From Rhizobium esperanzae (GTDB lineage: Bacteria > Pseudomonadota > Alphaproteobacteria > Rhizobiales > Rhizobiaceae): a stretch of DNA of 64,000 nt. The notes below the pieces were generated by a model. That model saw only the letters and a program-made list of their open reading frames with translations, searched no databases and had not been told where the DNA came from. The stretch spans positions 186,001 to 250,000 of the forward strand of contig NZ_MXPU01000006.1 in the NCBI RefSeq assembly GCF_002204185.1, written 5' to 3'. Made by a program: the position numbers and the translations under genes. Shown here in pieces: positions 18,919 to 26,611 of the stretch. How positions within the stretch are numbered: position 1 is the stretch's first letter; each line of letters starts with the position of its first letter.

Positions 18919-18943
18919 TCGCTCTTTTGCCCGGCCTGTCGGT

Positions 18944-18968
18944 GGAACTTAGTATAAGAAGCGAAGTT
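18944..18968 (+). promoter_or_regulatory. EcfG/RpoE2-type promoter for two small genes
   Basis: GGAAC, 16 bases, AGTT, 26 bases before the start of the 81-residue protein. Confidence 0.55.
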
Positions 18969-18994
18969 GGACAGGCATCAGCAAAGAGGCGCCA

Positions 18995-19240
18995 ATGTCC
19001 ACCAATCCACTTACCAGCGAACCGGTCGAAGATTTCGTCTCTCGTCTTGAGGTGATGACGGACGACGAATTGTTCGTGATCATGAATGATCTGGAAAAAG
19101 CGAGCGAGACCGCCAAGGGCGGCGCAGCAGAGGAGGTTCTTGCCCGGATCGCTTTGGCCGAAAGCGAGATCGAACGGCGTTATCCCGGCCGGTTGCTCGC
19201 CCCGTATCGCGACTGGAAGCAACGACAACCGCTCCTGTAA
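18995..19240 (+). CDS. Small hypothetical protein, 81 residues
   Basis: I do not recognise a family. The protein is acidic and predicted to be mostly helical (DFVSRLEVMTDDELFVIMND, then a GGAAEEVLARIALAESEIER helix). It ends YPGRLLAPYRDWKQRQPLL. There is no signal peptide or membrane segment. AGAGG lies 6 bases before the ATG and a GGAAC-N16-AGTT promoter lies just upstream, which argues it is a real stress-induced gene. The next small gene follows by 32 bases and probably shares the transcript. Confidence 0.65.
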   Translation: MSTNPLTSEPVEDFVSRLEVMTDDELFVIMNDLEKASETAKGGAAEEVLARIALAESEIERRYPGRLLAPYRDWKQRQPLL

Positions 19241-19272
19241 GCGTTTGCGATATCATGTGAAAGGAAGCTTCA

Positions 19273-19536
19273 ATGAGCAGTTCTGAGACAACGACGGATC
19301 ACAAGAAAATCCGCAAATGGGCGGAGGAAAGGGACGGCAGGCCGGCGGCTATCCGTACCCGCGGCAAAGGCGGCGTTCTCCGGATCGATTTCGGAGAAAA
19401 GGAAGAGGAGTTCGACGAGATCGACTGGGACGAATTCTTCAAGATCTTCGACGACAACAAGCTCGCCTTTCTCTACCAGGACAAGACCAAGGACGGAAAG
19501 ACGAGCCGCTTCAACAAATTCGTCGAGCGCGACTGA
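19273..19536 (+). CDS. Small conserved hypothetical protein, 87 residues
   Basis: A highly charged soluble protein: HKKIRKWAEERDGRPAAIRT, then RGKGGVLRIDFGEKEEEFDE, then an acidic/aromatic patch IDWDEFFKIFDDNKLAFLYQ ending in TSRFNKFVERD. Proteins like this occur widely in alphaproteobacteria and are sometimes mislabelled as a glucan branching enzyme; nothing here supports that activity. AAGGAAG precedes the ATG. It is likely co-transcribed with the preceding small gene. Function unknown. Confidence 0.75.
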   Translation: MSSSETTTDHKKIRKWAEERDGRPAAIRTRGKGGVLRIDFGEKEEEFDEIDWDEFFKIFDDNKLAFLYQDKTKDGKTSRFNKFVERD

Positions 19537-19544
19537 GCGCTCAT

Positions 19545-19569
19545 GACGCGGCGATCGGACCGCCGCGTC
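19545..19569. terminator. Hairpin between convergent genes
   Basis: GACGCGGCG and CGCCGCGTC form a perfect 9-bp GC-rich stem around a 7-base loop, between the stop of the small gene on the left and the stop of the SDR on the right. It could serve both directions. There is no clear T-run. Confidence 0.55.
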
Positions 19570-19588
19570 GCTGCTGGCCGAGCAGCCG

Positions 19589-20389
19589 TTATTTGCGGCC
19601 GGAACCCGGTTCTGCCATTTTCGAATGCTGATGGGCGAGCACGCTTGCCGGCGTGACATTGGCGACGGCCGCTTGAAGCTTGTTCTTCCAGCCGCTTACG
19701 ACATCGCCTTCACCATCCATCATCGCGTCATAGCCAATGCGCGCGACTTCGCCCGCATCGTCCTTTTTCGCTTGTCCGATCGCCGTATCCGTAAGACCGG
19801 CTCGCTTGAAGAATTCAGTTTCCGTCGCCCCGGGCATAAGGCAACTGACGGTGACGCCGGAATCCTTCAACTCCTCGCGCAGCGCAAAAGAGAAGCTGTT
19901 GATGAAGGCTTTGGTGGCGTTATAGACGGCCTGGTATGATCCCGGCATGAAGCCTGCGATCGAGCCTGTCAGCAGGATGCGCCCCTGGCCGCGGCTGCGC
20001 ATCTGATTGCCGATTGCATGAATCAGGTGGATCGTTCCGGTGACGTTGGTATCGACAACCCTACGCGCCTCGGTGAAGTCCTGGTCGAGGAAAGCCTTGC
20101 CGAGGCCGCATCCCGCGTTGGCCATCAGCAGGTCCACCGACCGGCCGCTGGCCGTGATCCGCTCCACAAGCCGGTCCACGCCCTCCGGCGTTGAAAGGTC
20201 GGCTTGAACGGCGTCCACTGCGATGCCGAATTCCTTCAGTCGGGCCGCCGCCTGGTTGATGCGGTCCTCATCGGCGGCAATGATGAGATCATATCCATCG
20301 CGGGCTGCGCATTTCGCCAGTTCGTAGCCGATGCCCGTGGAGGCGCCGGTGACAACGGCGACGCCCTTGCCTGCTTCCTTATCAGCCAT
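19589..20389 (-). CDS. SDR-family oxidoreductase
   Basis: A 266-residue classical short-chain dehydrogenase. The cofactor site is TGASTGIGYELAK (about residues 14-26). NAG is in LLMANAGCG, the catalytic Ser is in LLTGSIAGFM, and the catalytic Tyr-Lys in YNATK. AAGGAGAA precedes the ATG. It lies 46 bases after the zinc alcohol dehydrogenase on the same strand, so the two probably form an operon driven by the promoter at 21739-21763. The C-terminal tail after residue 230 is polar and poorly conserved. Substrate unknown. Confidence 0.88.
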   Translation of the reverse strand: MADKEAGKGVAVVTGASTGIGYELAKCAARDGYDLIIAADEDRINQAAARLKEFGIAVDAVQADLSTPEGVDRLVERITASGRSVDLLMANAGCGLGKAFLDQDFTEARRVVDTNVTGTIHLIHAIGNQMRSRGQGRILLTGSIAGFMPGSYQAVYNATKAFINSFSFALREELKDSGVTVSCLMPGATETEFFKRAGLTDTAIGQAKKDDAGEVARIGYDAMMDGEGDVVSGWKNKLQAAVANVTPASVLAHQHSKMAEPGSGRK

Positions 20390-20435
20390 GATGCTTCTCC
20401 TTTAGAGCCTTCCGTTCGAAGGAAGCGCATGAAGT

Positions 20436-21605
20436 TCAGGGTTTGAGAACGACCTTGATGCATCCGTCCTGCTTGTCGCGGAACCTCTTGTAGAGGGCCG
20501 GACCGTCTTCCAGCGTGCCGCGATGGGTGATGACGAAGGACGGGTCGATGTCGCCGTTTTCAATACGCTCCATCAAGATCGGCAGATAATGCTGGACCGG
20601 CGTCTGCGCCATCTTGAAGGTCAGGCCCCGATTGATTGCCGAACCCATCGGGATCTTGTCGAGAAAACCGCCATAGACGCCGACGATCGAGACCGTGCCG
20701 AAGTTGCGGCAGCATTGGATGGCCTGACGCAGCACATGCGGGCGGTCCGTTCCCATGAACATGGCGACCTTGATGCGATCGAGGCGTGAACCCCAGCTAG
20801 CAGCTGCCTCGGCTTCGGTTCCCACCGCGTCTATGCAGGCATCCGCACCGCGACCGTCGGTCAATTGCATGATCTGGTCGTAGACGTCCTTGTCCATGAA
20901 ATCGAGGATGACGGCGCCGGCCGCTTCAGCAAGCGCCATCCGCTCGGGCACTGCATCGATGGCGATCACCCGTTCGGCACCGAGCAGGAAGGCCGAGCGT
21001 ATTGCCATCTGGCCGACCGGGCCGCAGCCCCAGATCGCGATCGTATCGCCGGTCTGGATGTTGCAGAAGTCGGCTGCCATATAACCGGTCGGGAAAATAT
21101 CGGAAAGGAAGAGCACCTGCTCGTCGGAAAGCCCCGCCGGCACCTTGATCGGCCCGACATCGGCATAGGGGACGCGCAGATATTCCGCCTGTCCGCCGGC
21201 ATAGCCGCCGAGCAGATGCGAGTAGCCGAACAGACCCGCCGGCGAATTGCCCCAGAGTTTCGTAACCTTGGCTCGATCGGGATTGGAGCGCTCGCACCCG
21301 GAATAGAAGCCACGCTTGCAGAAGAAACATTCGCCGCAGGCAATGGTAAAGGGCACGACGACGCGGTCGCCGACCTTGAGCTTGGTATTGTCCTTTCCGA
21401 CTTCCACCACTTCGCCCATCGTCTCATGACCCATGACGTCGCCGCTGTGCATCTCCGGCATGACGCCGTCGTAGAGATGCAGATCCGATCCGCAGATCGC
21501 GCAGGCCGTGACCTTGATGATGGCATCGCGCCCATCCTGGATCTGAGGATCGGGGACACTGTCGCAGCGGATGTCATGCTTGCCGTGCCACGTCAGAGCT
21601 CTCAC
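20436..21605 (-). CDS. Zinc-dependent alcohol dehydrogenase, formaldehyde-dehydrogenase-like
   Basis: A 389-residue medium-chain dehydrogenase. Catalytic zinc ligands lie in [13 protein letters not shown] and GHETMGEV. The structural zinc lobe is [15 protein letters not shown]. The NAD(P) site is [15 protein letters not shown]. The insertions and length fit the glutathione-independent formaldehyde dehydrogenase/FDH-like branch more than classical ADH. It starts at GTG with GAGGAGGAA upstream. It is first in a two-gene unit with the SDR. A GGAAC-N16-GGTT promoter lies 134 bases upstream. A stress role in aldehyde removal is plausible but inferred. Confidence 0.87.
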   Translation of the reverse strand: MRALTWHGKHDIRCDSVPDPQIQDGRDAIIKVTACAICGSDLHLYDGVMPEMHSGDVMGHETMGEVVEVGKDNTKLKVGDRVVVPFTIACGECFFCKRGFYSGCERSNPDRAKVTKLWGNSPAGLFGYSHLLGGYAGGQAEYLRVPYADVGPIKVPAGLSDEQVLFLSDIFPTGYMAADFCNIQTGDTIAIWGCGPVGQMAIRSAFLLGAERVIAIDAVPERMALAEAAGAVILDFMDKDVYDQIMQLTDGRGADACIDAVGTEAEAAASWGSRLDRIKVAMFMGTDRPHVLRQAIQCCRNFGTVSIVGVYGGFLDKIPMGSAINRGLTFKMAQTPVQHYLPILMERIENGDIDPSFVITHRGTLEDGPALYKRFRDKQDGCIKVVLKP

Positions 21606-21738
21606 GGTGGTTCCTCCTCTCTGGTCGCCAGCGCATCGGCCCCGGAAATCGGAATCGATTTTCGGGAAGCCCGATGCGCAGATTCAAGGTAGCGCCTTTG
21701 AGCGTCCGAAAGGATGCGTGGCGCTCTAATGGCGCTTC

Positions 21739-21763
21739 AACCTCAGCTTCGGACAAATGTTCC
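21739..21763 (-). promoter_or_regulatory. EcfG/RpoE2-type promoter for the dehydrogenase-SDR unit
   Basis: On the minus strand: GGAAC, 16 bases, GGTT. It lies 134 bases before the GTG start, leaving a long leader. It is paired with a promoter facing the other way at 21810. Confidence 0.5.
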
Positions 21764-21809
21764 CGGCGTGCAGGGCTTTCATGGTCACGGATTCATCGGC
21801 CGCTTCAGG

Positions 21810-21834
21810 GGAACCAGGGGCTATGCAGTGAGTT
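21810..21834 (+). promoter_or_regulatory. EcfG/RpoE2-type promoter for a 68-residue protein
   Basis: GGAAC, 16 bases, AGTT, 37 bases before the small gene at 21872. Confidence 0.55.
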
Positions 21835-21871
21835 CACTCCGGAAGGGTTGCAGCGTTTCAAGGAGAAAATC

Positions 21872-22078
21872 ATGACCTCCCCCAAACATGCCAAGACCAC
21901 CAAGCCTAGCGATATCGACCTATCGAACGACCCGGGCATAAGCCGTTCGCGTGGCATCGTCTCGCCGCCGGACGACGAAGTGATGCAGGCCGAAAACACA
22001 GTCGAAGGCGATACAGCCAACGATACGACGCCCCAGGGCGGTGTAGATCCACGCCATCGTGGACGCACCAACAAATAG
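21872..22078 (+). CDS. Small hydrophilic hypothetical protein, 68 residues
   Basis: A 68-residue protein rich in Asp, Thr, Ser and Pro and probably disordered: PKHAKTTKPSDIDLSNDPGI, then SRGIVSPPDDEVMQAENTVE, then a DTTPQGG segment and a basic end (RHRGRTNK). An AAGGAG ribosome site lies 6 bases before the ATG and a GGAAC promoter lies upstream. I recognise no domain. The composition recalls the disordered stress-induced small proteins of rhizobia; that link is only by analogy. Confidence 0.65.
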   Translation: MTSPKHAKTTKPSDIDLSNDPGISRSRGIVSPPDDEVMQAENTVEGDTANDTTPQGGVDPRHRGRTNK

Positions 22079-22096
22079 CCGTGACGCTCGGCCCGG

Positions 22097-22819
22097 TCAG
22101 AGATCAAGCAACGCGTAAGTCTTGCCGGTGGGTTTCTCGATATGGGCCGCGACATTGTAGACGGGGGCGCCGCCCGGCGTGCGGCCCTCATAGGATCCGC
22201 GGTGGGCATGACCGTGTACGACCGCATTGACGCGGAATCGGTCGATCGTTTCGGCCAGCCGTGAAGAGCCGAGAAACGGGTAGATTTCCAGGGGTTCGCC
22301 CACCACTGTTTCGGCAATCGGCGCGTAGTGCAGCACGACGAGGGAACGATCAGAGCGGACCTGGCGCATCGCGTTTTCCAGGCGCATCGACTCCTCGACG
22401 CTTTCGGCGACCATTGCCTTAATCGCCGCCTCGCCGAACGAGCCGAGCATGTGTCGCCCGAAGCCGCCGGCAAAGCCCTTGACGCCGACGAAACCGACTC
22501 CGGCGACTTCGGCCGCCTGGCCGTTGAGCAGTTTCACGCCGGCATCGGTCAGGACCCGGCAGACGTCATCGACCTGGCCGCTCTCGTGATCATGGTTGCC
22601 GAGGACGGCGACTGTCGGCACCGTGCAATGGCGCAGATCGCTCGCAAGCAGTTCGGCTTCCCTCGGCTTGCCGAGATCGGTCAGGTCGCCGGCGATGACG
22701 AGAACGTCGGCCACTGAGGAAATCTCCGCGAACAGATCCTTGTAGGACTTGGCGCCGTCTTCCGTCACATGAAGATCGGCCACCGCCGCAATTCTCACGC
22801 TCTTTCGCTGATCATCCAT
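22097..22819 (-). CDS. Calcineurin-like metallophosphoesterase
   Basis: A 240-residue metallophosphoesterase. Metal-site motifs are D-x-H in AVADLHVTEDG, GD in VIAGDLTDLG, GNHDHE in VLGNHDHESG, the His in VVLHYAPI and GHAH in VVHGHAHRGS. It is close to the YfcE/DR1281-like or Icc-like groups. The start at MDDQRKS is supported by AGGAGA. It begins 10 bases after the nucleotidyltransferase stop, so the two are co-transcribed. The pairing suggests a nucleotide or nucleotidylated substrate, but no specific reaction can be named. Confidence 0.85.
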   Translation of the reverse strand: MDDQRKSVRIAAVADLHVTEDGAKSYKDLFAEISSVADVLVIAGDLTDLGKPREAELLASDLRHCTVPTVAVLGNHDHESGQVDDVCRVLTDAGVKLLNGQAAEVAGVGFVGVKGFAGGFGRHMLGSFGEAAIKAMVAESVEESMRLENAMRQVRSDRSLVVLHYAPIAETVVGEPLEIYPFLGSSRLAETIDRFRVNAVVHGHAHRGSYEGRTPGGAPVYNVAAHIEKPTGKTYALLDL

Positions 22820-22829
22820 TGGGGTTCTC

Positions 22830-23636
22830 CTAATCTCCTCGCAATTCACCTTCGCCGCCGACATCGGCAAAACCCCACTCCCTCACGTCGATTTCGAAAT
22901 CCACGCGGGAATACATCCGGCCGCGGCATATTTTCATTTGCGGCAGCGGCAGGTCCTGCTGCGCCTTGAGCCGGTCCAGCAGCTCCTCCAGCAGCCATTG
23001 CGGAATCTTGTCTCGCTCGGTCGGGTAGATCCACCTGAAATTGAGGAGATGGATGAGGAGGACTTCCCAGTGGACTTCCAGATAAGCCAGCAGCTTGCGC
23101 CAATCGATGGAGTCATGTGATTTCAAGATGACGTGCGCGATATCGGCACCATCATAGCGGTGGCGCAGCTGGACGAAGCATTTCGACCAGATCAGTTCGG
23201 TCGGGCTGACAATCCTGACCGTGTGGCCGCACATCTTGACCCTGCGCGCATCCTCGAACCAGTCGTCGCCGACCGGCATCGTTCCGTTGGAGGAGGCAAA
23301 GATGACGTCGAAGAAATGGTTGCCCTTGAAGACCTTTCCGAGCCAGCGCTCGTCTTCGACTTCGACTGTGTAACCCTTTGCCTTGAAGTGGCCGAGAATG
23401 CGCGCGTAGTCGCCCGCTTTGCAAAATATGTCGAAATCCTTCGTCTGGCGTGAAATACCCGTATAGGCGCAGACAGCATAGGTGCCGGCGACCAGAAACG
23501 GGATCTGCGATCCGACAAGTTCTCGGACCACCTGGGTCACGAACGGTTCGGCGTCTGGATCGATGAGTTCCGGAACCGCCTTCACTTTCATGAGCGTATT
23601 GTTGTTTTTGCCTCTTTCGGTACTTCGAGCGGTCAT
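22830..23636 (-). CDS. Nucleotidyltransferase-fold protein
   Basis: A 268-residue protein with a polymerase-beta-like nucleotidyltransferase core near residues 40-120: FLVAGTYAVCAYTGISRQTK followed by the DFDIF metal-binding pair, then HFFDVIFASS with a third acidic residue. This resembles MNT/AbiEii-type or nucleotidyltransferase DUF families. I chose MTARSTER (GGGA 7 bases upstream) as start; MKVKAVPEL, 15 codons later, is possible. A GGAAC-N16-TGTT promoter is upstream and the phosphoesterase gene follows. It lacks an obvious antitoxin-like partner, so a toxin role is not supported. Confidence 0.72.
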   Translation of the reverse strand: MTARSTERGKNNNTLMKVKAVPELIDPDAEPFVTQVVRELVGSQIPFLVAGTYAVCAYTGISRQTKDFDIFCKAGDYARILGHFKAKGYTVEVEDERWLGKVFKGNHFFDVIFASSNGTMPVGDDWFEDARRVKMCGHTVRIVSPTELIWSKCFVQLRHRYDGADIAHVILKSHDSIDWRKLLAYLEVHWEVLLIHLLNFRWIYPTERDKIPQWLLEELLDRLKAQQDLPLPQMKICRGRMYSRVDFEIDVREWGFADVGGEGELRGD

Positions 23637-23664
23637 CGTCGATCCCAGCATTGATAGGAAAAGC

Positions 23665-23689
23665 AACACTTGGATGGCTTCTATGTTCC
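23665..23689 (-). promoter_or_regulatory. EcfG/RpoE2-type promoter for the nucleotidyltransferase gene
   Basis: On the minus strand: GGAAC, 16 bases, TGTT, 29 bases before the chosen start. Back to back with the promoter at 23756. Confidence 0.55.
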
Positions 23690-23755
23690 GCCGCGCCTGT
23701 CCGGGCGATGAAGCTGCGATAATGGCAGGGGCCGACGAAAGCTCTCGAATCATTC

Positions 23756-23780
23756 GGAACTTCGCTACCGGCGCGTCGTT
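23756..23780 (+). promoter_or_regulatory. Perfect EcfG promoter for three small genes
   Basis: GGAAC, 16 bases, CGTT: an exact match to the alphaproteobacterial EcfG consensus. It lies 54 bases before the first of three overlapping small genes. Confidence 0.7.
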
Positions 23781-23833
23781 TGGACCATAACAAGCATCGC
23801 AGAAACTTTCCCGAGATCTGAACGGAGGATGTC

Positions 23834-24055
23834 ATGGACAAGCGAGCGAAAATATCGACCGGCACCAACGACAGGCCCAGAAACGAGACCATTGCTGAAA
23901 GCGGCCCCGGCATTCCCGATGATAGCGGCCGGATGGTTGAGGTGCCGGATGCGGAAGCAAGGCGTATGAAAGCATCGCTGCTGCGCGATCGGCTCGACGA
24001 ACTCAAGGAGAAGCTCGATGAAGAGACCGAGCTTCCGCAAAGGGGTTCTCCATGA
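23834..24055 (+). CDS. Small hydrophilic hypothetical protein, 73 residues
   Basis: A polar protein with a Gly/Pro/Asp-rich, probably disordered N-terminal half (STGTNDRPRNETIAESGPG) and a helical C-terminal half (DAEARRMKASLLRDRLDELK and onward). It has no signal peptide. GGAGG lies 6 bases before the ATG. Its stop overlaps the next start in ATGA. No family recognised. The perfect stress promoter and tight coupling support a real gene. Confidence 0.65.
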   Translation: MDKRAKISTGTNDRPRNETIAESGPGIPDDSGRMVEVPDAEARRMKASLLRDRLDELKEKLDEETELPQRGSP

Positions 24056-24249
24056 GCGAGGTGAGGAAAGGTGGCCCCAACCCTTCAGGAATGAGCCACG
24101 ATAACTCCGAACCGCCGCGGCGTATGATGATATTCGTCGTCACCATCTTCCTGATCGCCTGCCTTGTCGCACTCGCATTCACATGGATGAGACATCCCGG
24201 CGAACCGGACGAGAAACCACCTGCGGCGACGACGGAGCAGACACGATGA
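24052..24249 (+). CDS. Small single-helix membrane protein, 65 residues
   Basis: A polar N-terminus of about 24 residues, then one membrane helix MMIFVVTIFLIACLVALAFT (about residues 25-44), then a short acidic Pro/Glu-rich tail. By the positive-inside rule (PPRR before the helix) the N-terminus is cytoplasmic. The start overlaps the preceding stop in ATGA; an internal Met (MSHDNSE) 13 codons later is an alternative. The next small membrane gene overlaps its stop. Function unknown. Confidence 0.6.
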   Translation: MSEVRKGGPNPSGMSHDNSEPPRRMMIFVVTIFLIACLVALAFTWMRHPGEPDEKPPAATTEQTR

Positions 24250-24416
24250 GCGAGGGGGATCGAGATCCTGATCAGCGGCCATCGTCCTCTTCCGTAGGCA
24301 AGCGCACCAGGCTCAATGCCGGCAGAATAGCCCTGATCCTGGTCGGCACGGTCGCCGTTGTCGCATTCACCCTTTATGCGACAATTGTTCTCTACGGGCT
24401 CATCAAGGGCTCCTGA
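24246..24416 (+). CDS. Small single-helix membrane protein, 56 residues
   Basis: The N-terminal 27 residues are polar and basic (GKRTRLNAGR), followed by one membrane helix (IALILVGTVAVVAFTLYATI) and a very short periplasmic end (VLYGLIKGS). It starts in an ATGA overlap with the preceding gene. It is the last of three overlapping small genes, two of which encode single-span membrane proteins. Its stop lies only 4 bases from the stop of the convergent Gfo/Idh gene. Function unknown. Confidence 0.6.
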   Translation: MSEGDRDPDQRPSSSSVGKRTRLNAGRIALILVGTVAVVAFTLYATIVLYGLIKGS

Positions 24417-24420
24417 TTAA

Positions 24421-25446
24421 TCATATGCCGGCGCCATAGATGCCGTCGATCGCCTCCGCGACCGCAATGAAATTCTCGCAAGCGGGATCGTAGCGCTGGC
24501 CTCCGGCGAGCTTTCGTGCCCAATCCACGGCAGCCCGTCCGCCCCAGTCGTCGGGGGGGAGGGCGAGAGTTTCGCTCGAAGTGCCGAACATCCTGACGGC
24601 GGTAAAATCGTAGAACGAACCATCGACATTCCTGAAGGAGGCGCCTCCCTCGGTTCCGAAGAAATCGGCGCCGATCTCGGCGTCACAGCCGGCGTTGAGG
24701 CGCCAGGAGCATGTCAGTCGGATGATTTCGCCGCCGGCAAGCGTCAGCGTTGCGGCCGCAAAATCCTCGACCTGACCTTTGTTTTCAAGCCGTTTCCCGC
24801 CCGCTCTCAAGGCGCTCGTGACGTTGCTGACGGAAGGAAAATCGAGGCACCATAAGGCGAGGTCGACGAGGTGGACCCCGAGATCGATGACGCAGCCGCC
24901 GCCGGACTGGTTCTTGTCGTAGAACCAGGGCTTGTCGGGGCCATAAGCATTATGAAAGGTCAGATCGGCCGCAAAGATCGTTCCAAGAGCGTTCGAGCGA
25001 ATGAGCTGCCGGATCTGCTGCATGCCTTGCGTGTGTCGATAGGAAAGGTCGACGCCAAGCAGCCTGTCGGCGGTTCTGGAAGCATCGACAACGGCCCTGA
25101 CCTCGGACGCGGTTCGGCCAAGCGGCTTCTGGCAGAAGACGGCAAAGCCCGCCCCGAGGGCGCGGATGGACTGTTCTGCATGTGCGGCGCTCGGCGTTGC
25201 GATGACGATTCCATCGAGCTCCAGGTCAAGCAACGCGTCGAGATCGGAAACGATCCCGGCATCGGGGGCGAGTGCCGCGGCCTCCCGCGCCATGTCTGCG
25301 GAAGGATCGGCGATAGCGGCCGCCTCGGCCGCGCCGCTGTCGAGGATCGCTTTCATCCTATGCCGGCCGATCCATCCGACGCCGAGAAAGCCGAGCTTCG
25401 GCCGTTTGACGGTCGCCGCATGTTCTCCGGAGATCCACGCCTTCAT
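24421..25446 (-). CDS. Gfo/Idh/MocA-family oxidoreductase
   Basis: A 341-residue NAD(P)-dependent sugar dehydrogenase-like protein. The Rossmann site is LGFLGVGWIGRHRMKAIL (about residues 18-35). The catalytic region includes the EKP-like loop, here FCQKPLGRTASEV, with Lys in the expected place but Gln instead of the common Glu. GGCVIDLGVHLVDLALW is the family dimer/active-site segment. Its start overlaps the preceding dehydrogenase in ATGA. The pair probably acts on one sugar or polyol. Because a glycan operon diverges from this unit, a nucleotide-sugar or free-sugar role is plausible, without proof. Confidence 0.85.
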   Translation of the reverse strand: MKAWISGEHAATVKRPKLGFLGVGWIGRHRMKAILDSGAAEAAAIADPSADMAREAAALAPDAGIVSDLDALLDLELDGIVIATPSAAHAEQSIRALGAGFAVFCQKPLGRTASEVRAVVDASRTADRLLGVDLSYRHTQGMQQIRQLIRSNALGTIFAADLTFHNAYGPDKPWFYDKNQSGGGCVIDLGVHLVDLALWCLDFPSVSNVTSALRAGGKRLENKGQVEDFAAATLTLAGGEIIRLTCSWRLNAGCDAEIGADFFGTEGGASFRNVDGSFYDFTAVRMFGTSSETLALPPDDWGGRAAVDWARKLAGGQRYDPACENFIAVAEAIDGIYGAGI

Positions 25447-26432
25447 GAATATTGCACCAGAGCCTTGAGAAAACCGTCCGGCCGGTCGCGCGTCGTGTTG
25501 AGGGCGTCGTCCAGCCTCTCCAGTGGAAAGACATGCGTGTAGAGCGGCTGCGGATCGATCCGGCCCTGGCGCACGGCTTCTATGGCGTCGCGAATGCCTT
25601 TGATATAGACGGCCGGCTCCCGCTCATGAGCGTTGATGACGTCAAGCCCGCGCCAGTTCCAAAGCTGCATGTTGATCTGGCGGGGTCCATCCTGGTGATA
25701 ACCGGCGATGACCAGTCGCCCTCGTTCCTTCGTAAGCTCGCCCGCTAGGTCGAGCGGCCATTGTTTGCCGACGGCTTCGATGACGCGGTCGCAGAATTTT
25801 CCGTCCGTGAGTGTTTTGACGCGCTCGATGATGCGCCAATGATCGTCCATCGGAATGGTCTCGGCCGCTCCCATCTCTCTCGCCACCTCGAGCGAATAGG
25901 ACCGGCGCGAGATGGCGATCACCCTTACGCCGGCTGCCGCGGCAAGCCGGGTGAGGAGAGAGCCCAAGAATCCGATGCCGATGATGGCGACGGTCTGGCC
26001 GCGCTCGATGTTGCTGCGGCCGAAGATGTTCATGGCGCAGCCGAGCGGTTCGCCCGGAAAGGGCTTGCCATCCAACTCCTTCGGCAGTGATGCGACCATC
26101 GCGGCATCGGCAATGTCGTGCGTGGCGTAGGCATGGTAGGAAAGAGCGGCAACCCGCTCTCCCATCCGAATCCCCGTGACATCGGGACCCATGGCGTCGA
26201 CAATACCCCAGCCCTCATGGCCTAACCCACCTGCCTCAGTGGGGAACGTCATCCAGTCCGGTCCGGCCCAGGGCGTGAGGTTCGAGGCGCAGACGCCGCA
26301 TCCTTCCAGTTTCACCCTGACCTGGCCCGGACCGGGTTCCGGCAAGGGGCGGGTCTCCACCGAAATATGTCCTGGGCCGGTGACGATCGCAGCCCGCATG
26401 AGCCCGGCCCTCTGTCTCGCCGCAATGTCCAT
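25443..26432 (-). CDS. Medium-chain (zinc-type) dehydrogenase
   Basis: A 329-residue MDR-superfamily enzyme. The catalytic-site segment GCGVCASNLTPWAG contains the Cys ligand and GHEGWG contains His-Glu. The four-Cys structural zinc lobe is absent. The NAD(P) site is VAIIGIGFLGSLLTRLA. It differs clearly from the other alcohol dehydrogenase in the window. GGAGGACATCTC precedes the ATG. A GGAAC-N16-TGTT promoter is 29 bases upstream. It is translationally coupled to the Gfo/Idh gene, so the two likely do successive oxidation-reduction steps. Confidence 0.85.
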   Translation of the reverse strand: MDIAARQRAGLMRAAIVTGPGHISVETRPLPEPGPGQVRVKLEGCGVCASNLTPWAGPDWMTFPTEAGGLGHEGWGIVDAMGPDVTGIRMGERVAALSYHAYATHDIADAAMVASLPKELDGKPFPGEPLGCAMNIFGRSNIERGQTVAIIGIGFLGSLLTRLAAAAGVRVIAISRRSYSLEVAREMGAAETIPMDDHWRIIERVKTLTDGKFCDRVIEAVGKQWPLDLAGELTKERGRLVIAGYHQDGPRQINMQLWNWRGLDVINAHEREPAVYIKGIRDAIEAVRQGRIDPQPLYTHVFPLERLDDALNTTRDRPDGFLKALVQYS

Positions 26433-26460
26433 GAGATGTCCTCCAATGTGGCACCCCTAG

Positions 26461-26485
26461 AACAACAGGCCTCCTGAAGAGTTCC
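26461..26485 (-). promoter_or_regulatory. EcfG/RpoE2-type promoter for the two dehydrogenases
   Basis: On the minus strand: GGAAC, 16 bases, TGTT. It lies 29 bases before the start codon, back to back with the promoter of the glycan operon. Confidence 0.55.
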
Positions 26486-26540
26486 AGTAGAGGTCAAAGA
26501 AGTCATAGATGATGAAGTCAATAAAGATGTCATTGAAGAA

Positions 26541-26565
26541 GGAACTTTTCCATCCGCGTTCGGTT
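26541..26565 (+). promoter_or_regulatory. EcfG/RpoE2-type promoter for the glycan operon
   Basis: GGAAC, 16 bases, GGTT, 46 bases before the first gene of the eight-gene operon. The last two bases fit GGAAC-N18-TT; the CGTT box has one mismatch. Confidence 0.5.
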
Positions 26566-26611
26566 CGGCGCCTATCTCCGAAGCAAATTATTCAACCGGA
26601 CGGATCTCATA

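Noticed and set aside
19273..19536. Glucan branching enzyme label for the 87-residue protein
   Set aside because: The protein is far too short and has no glycoside hydrolase motif; the label is a known kind of database carry-over.
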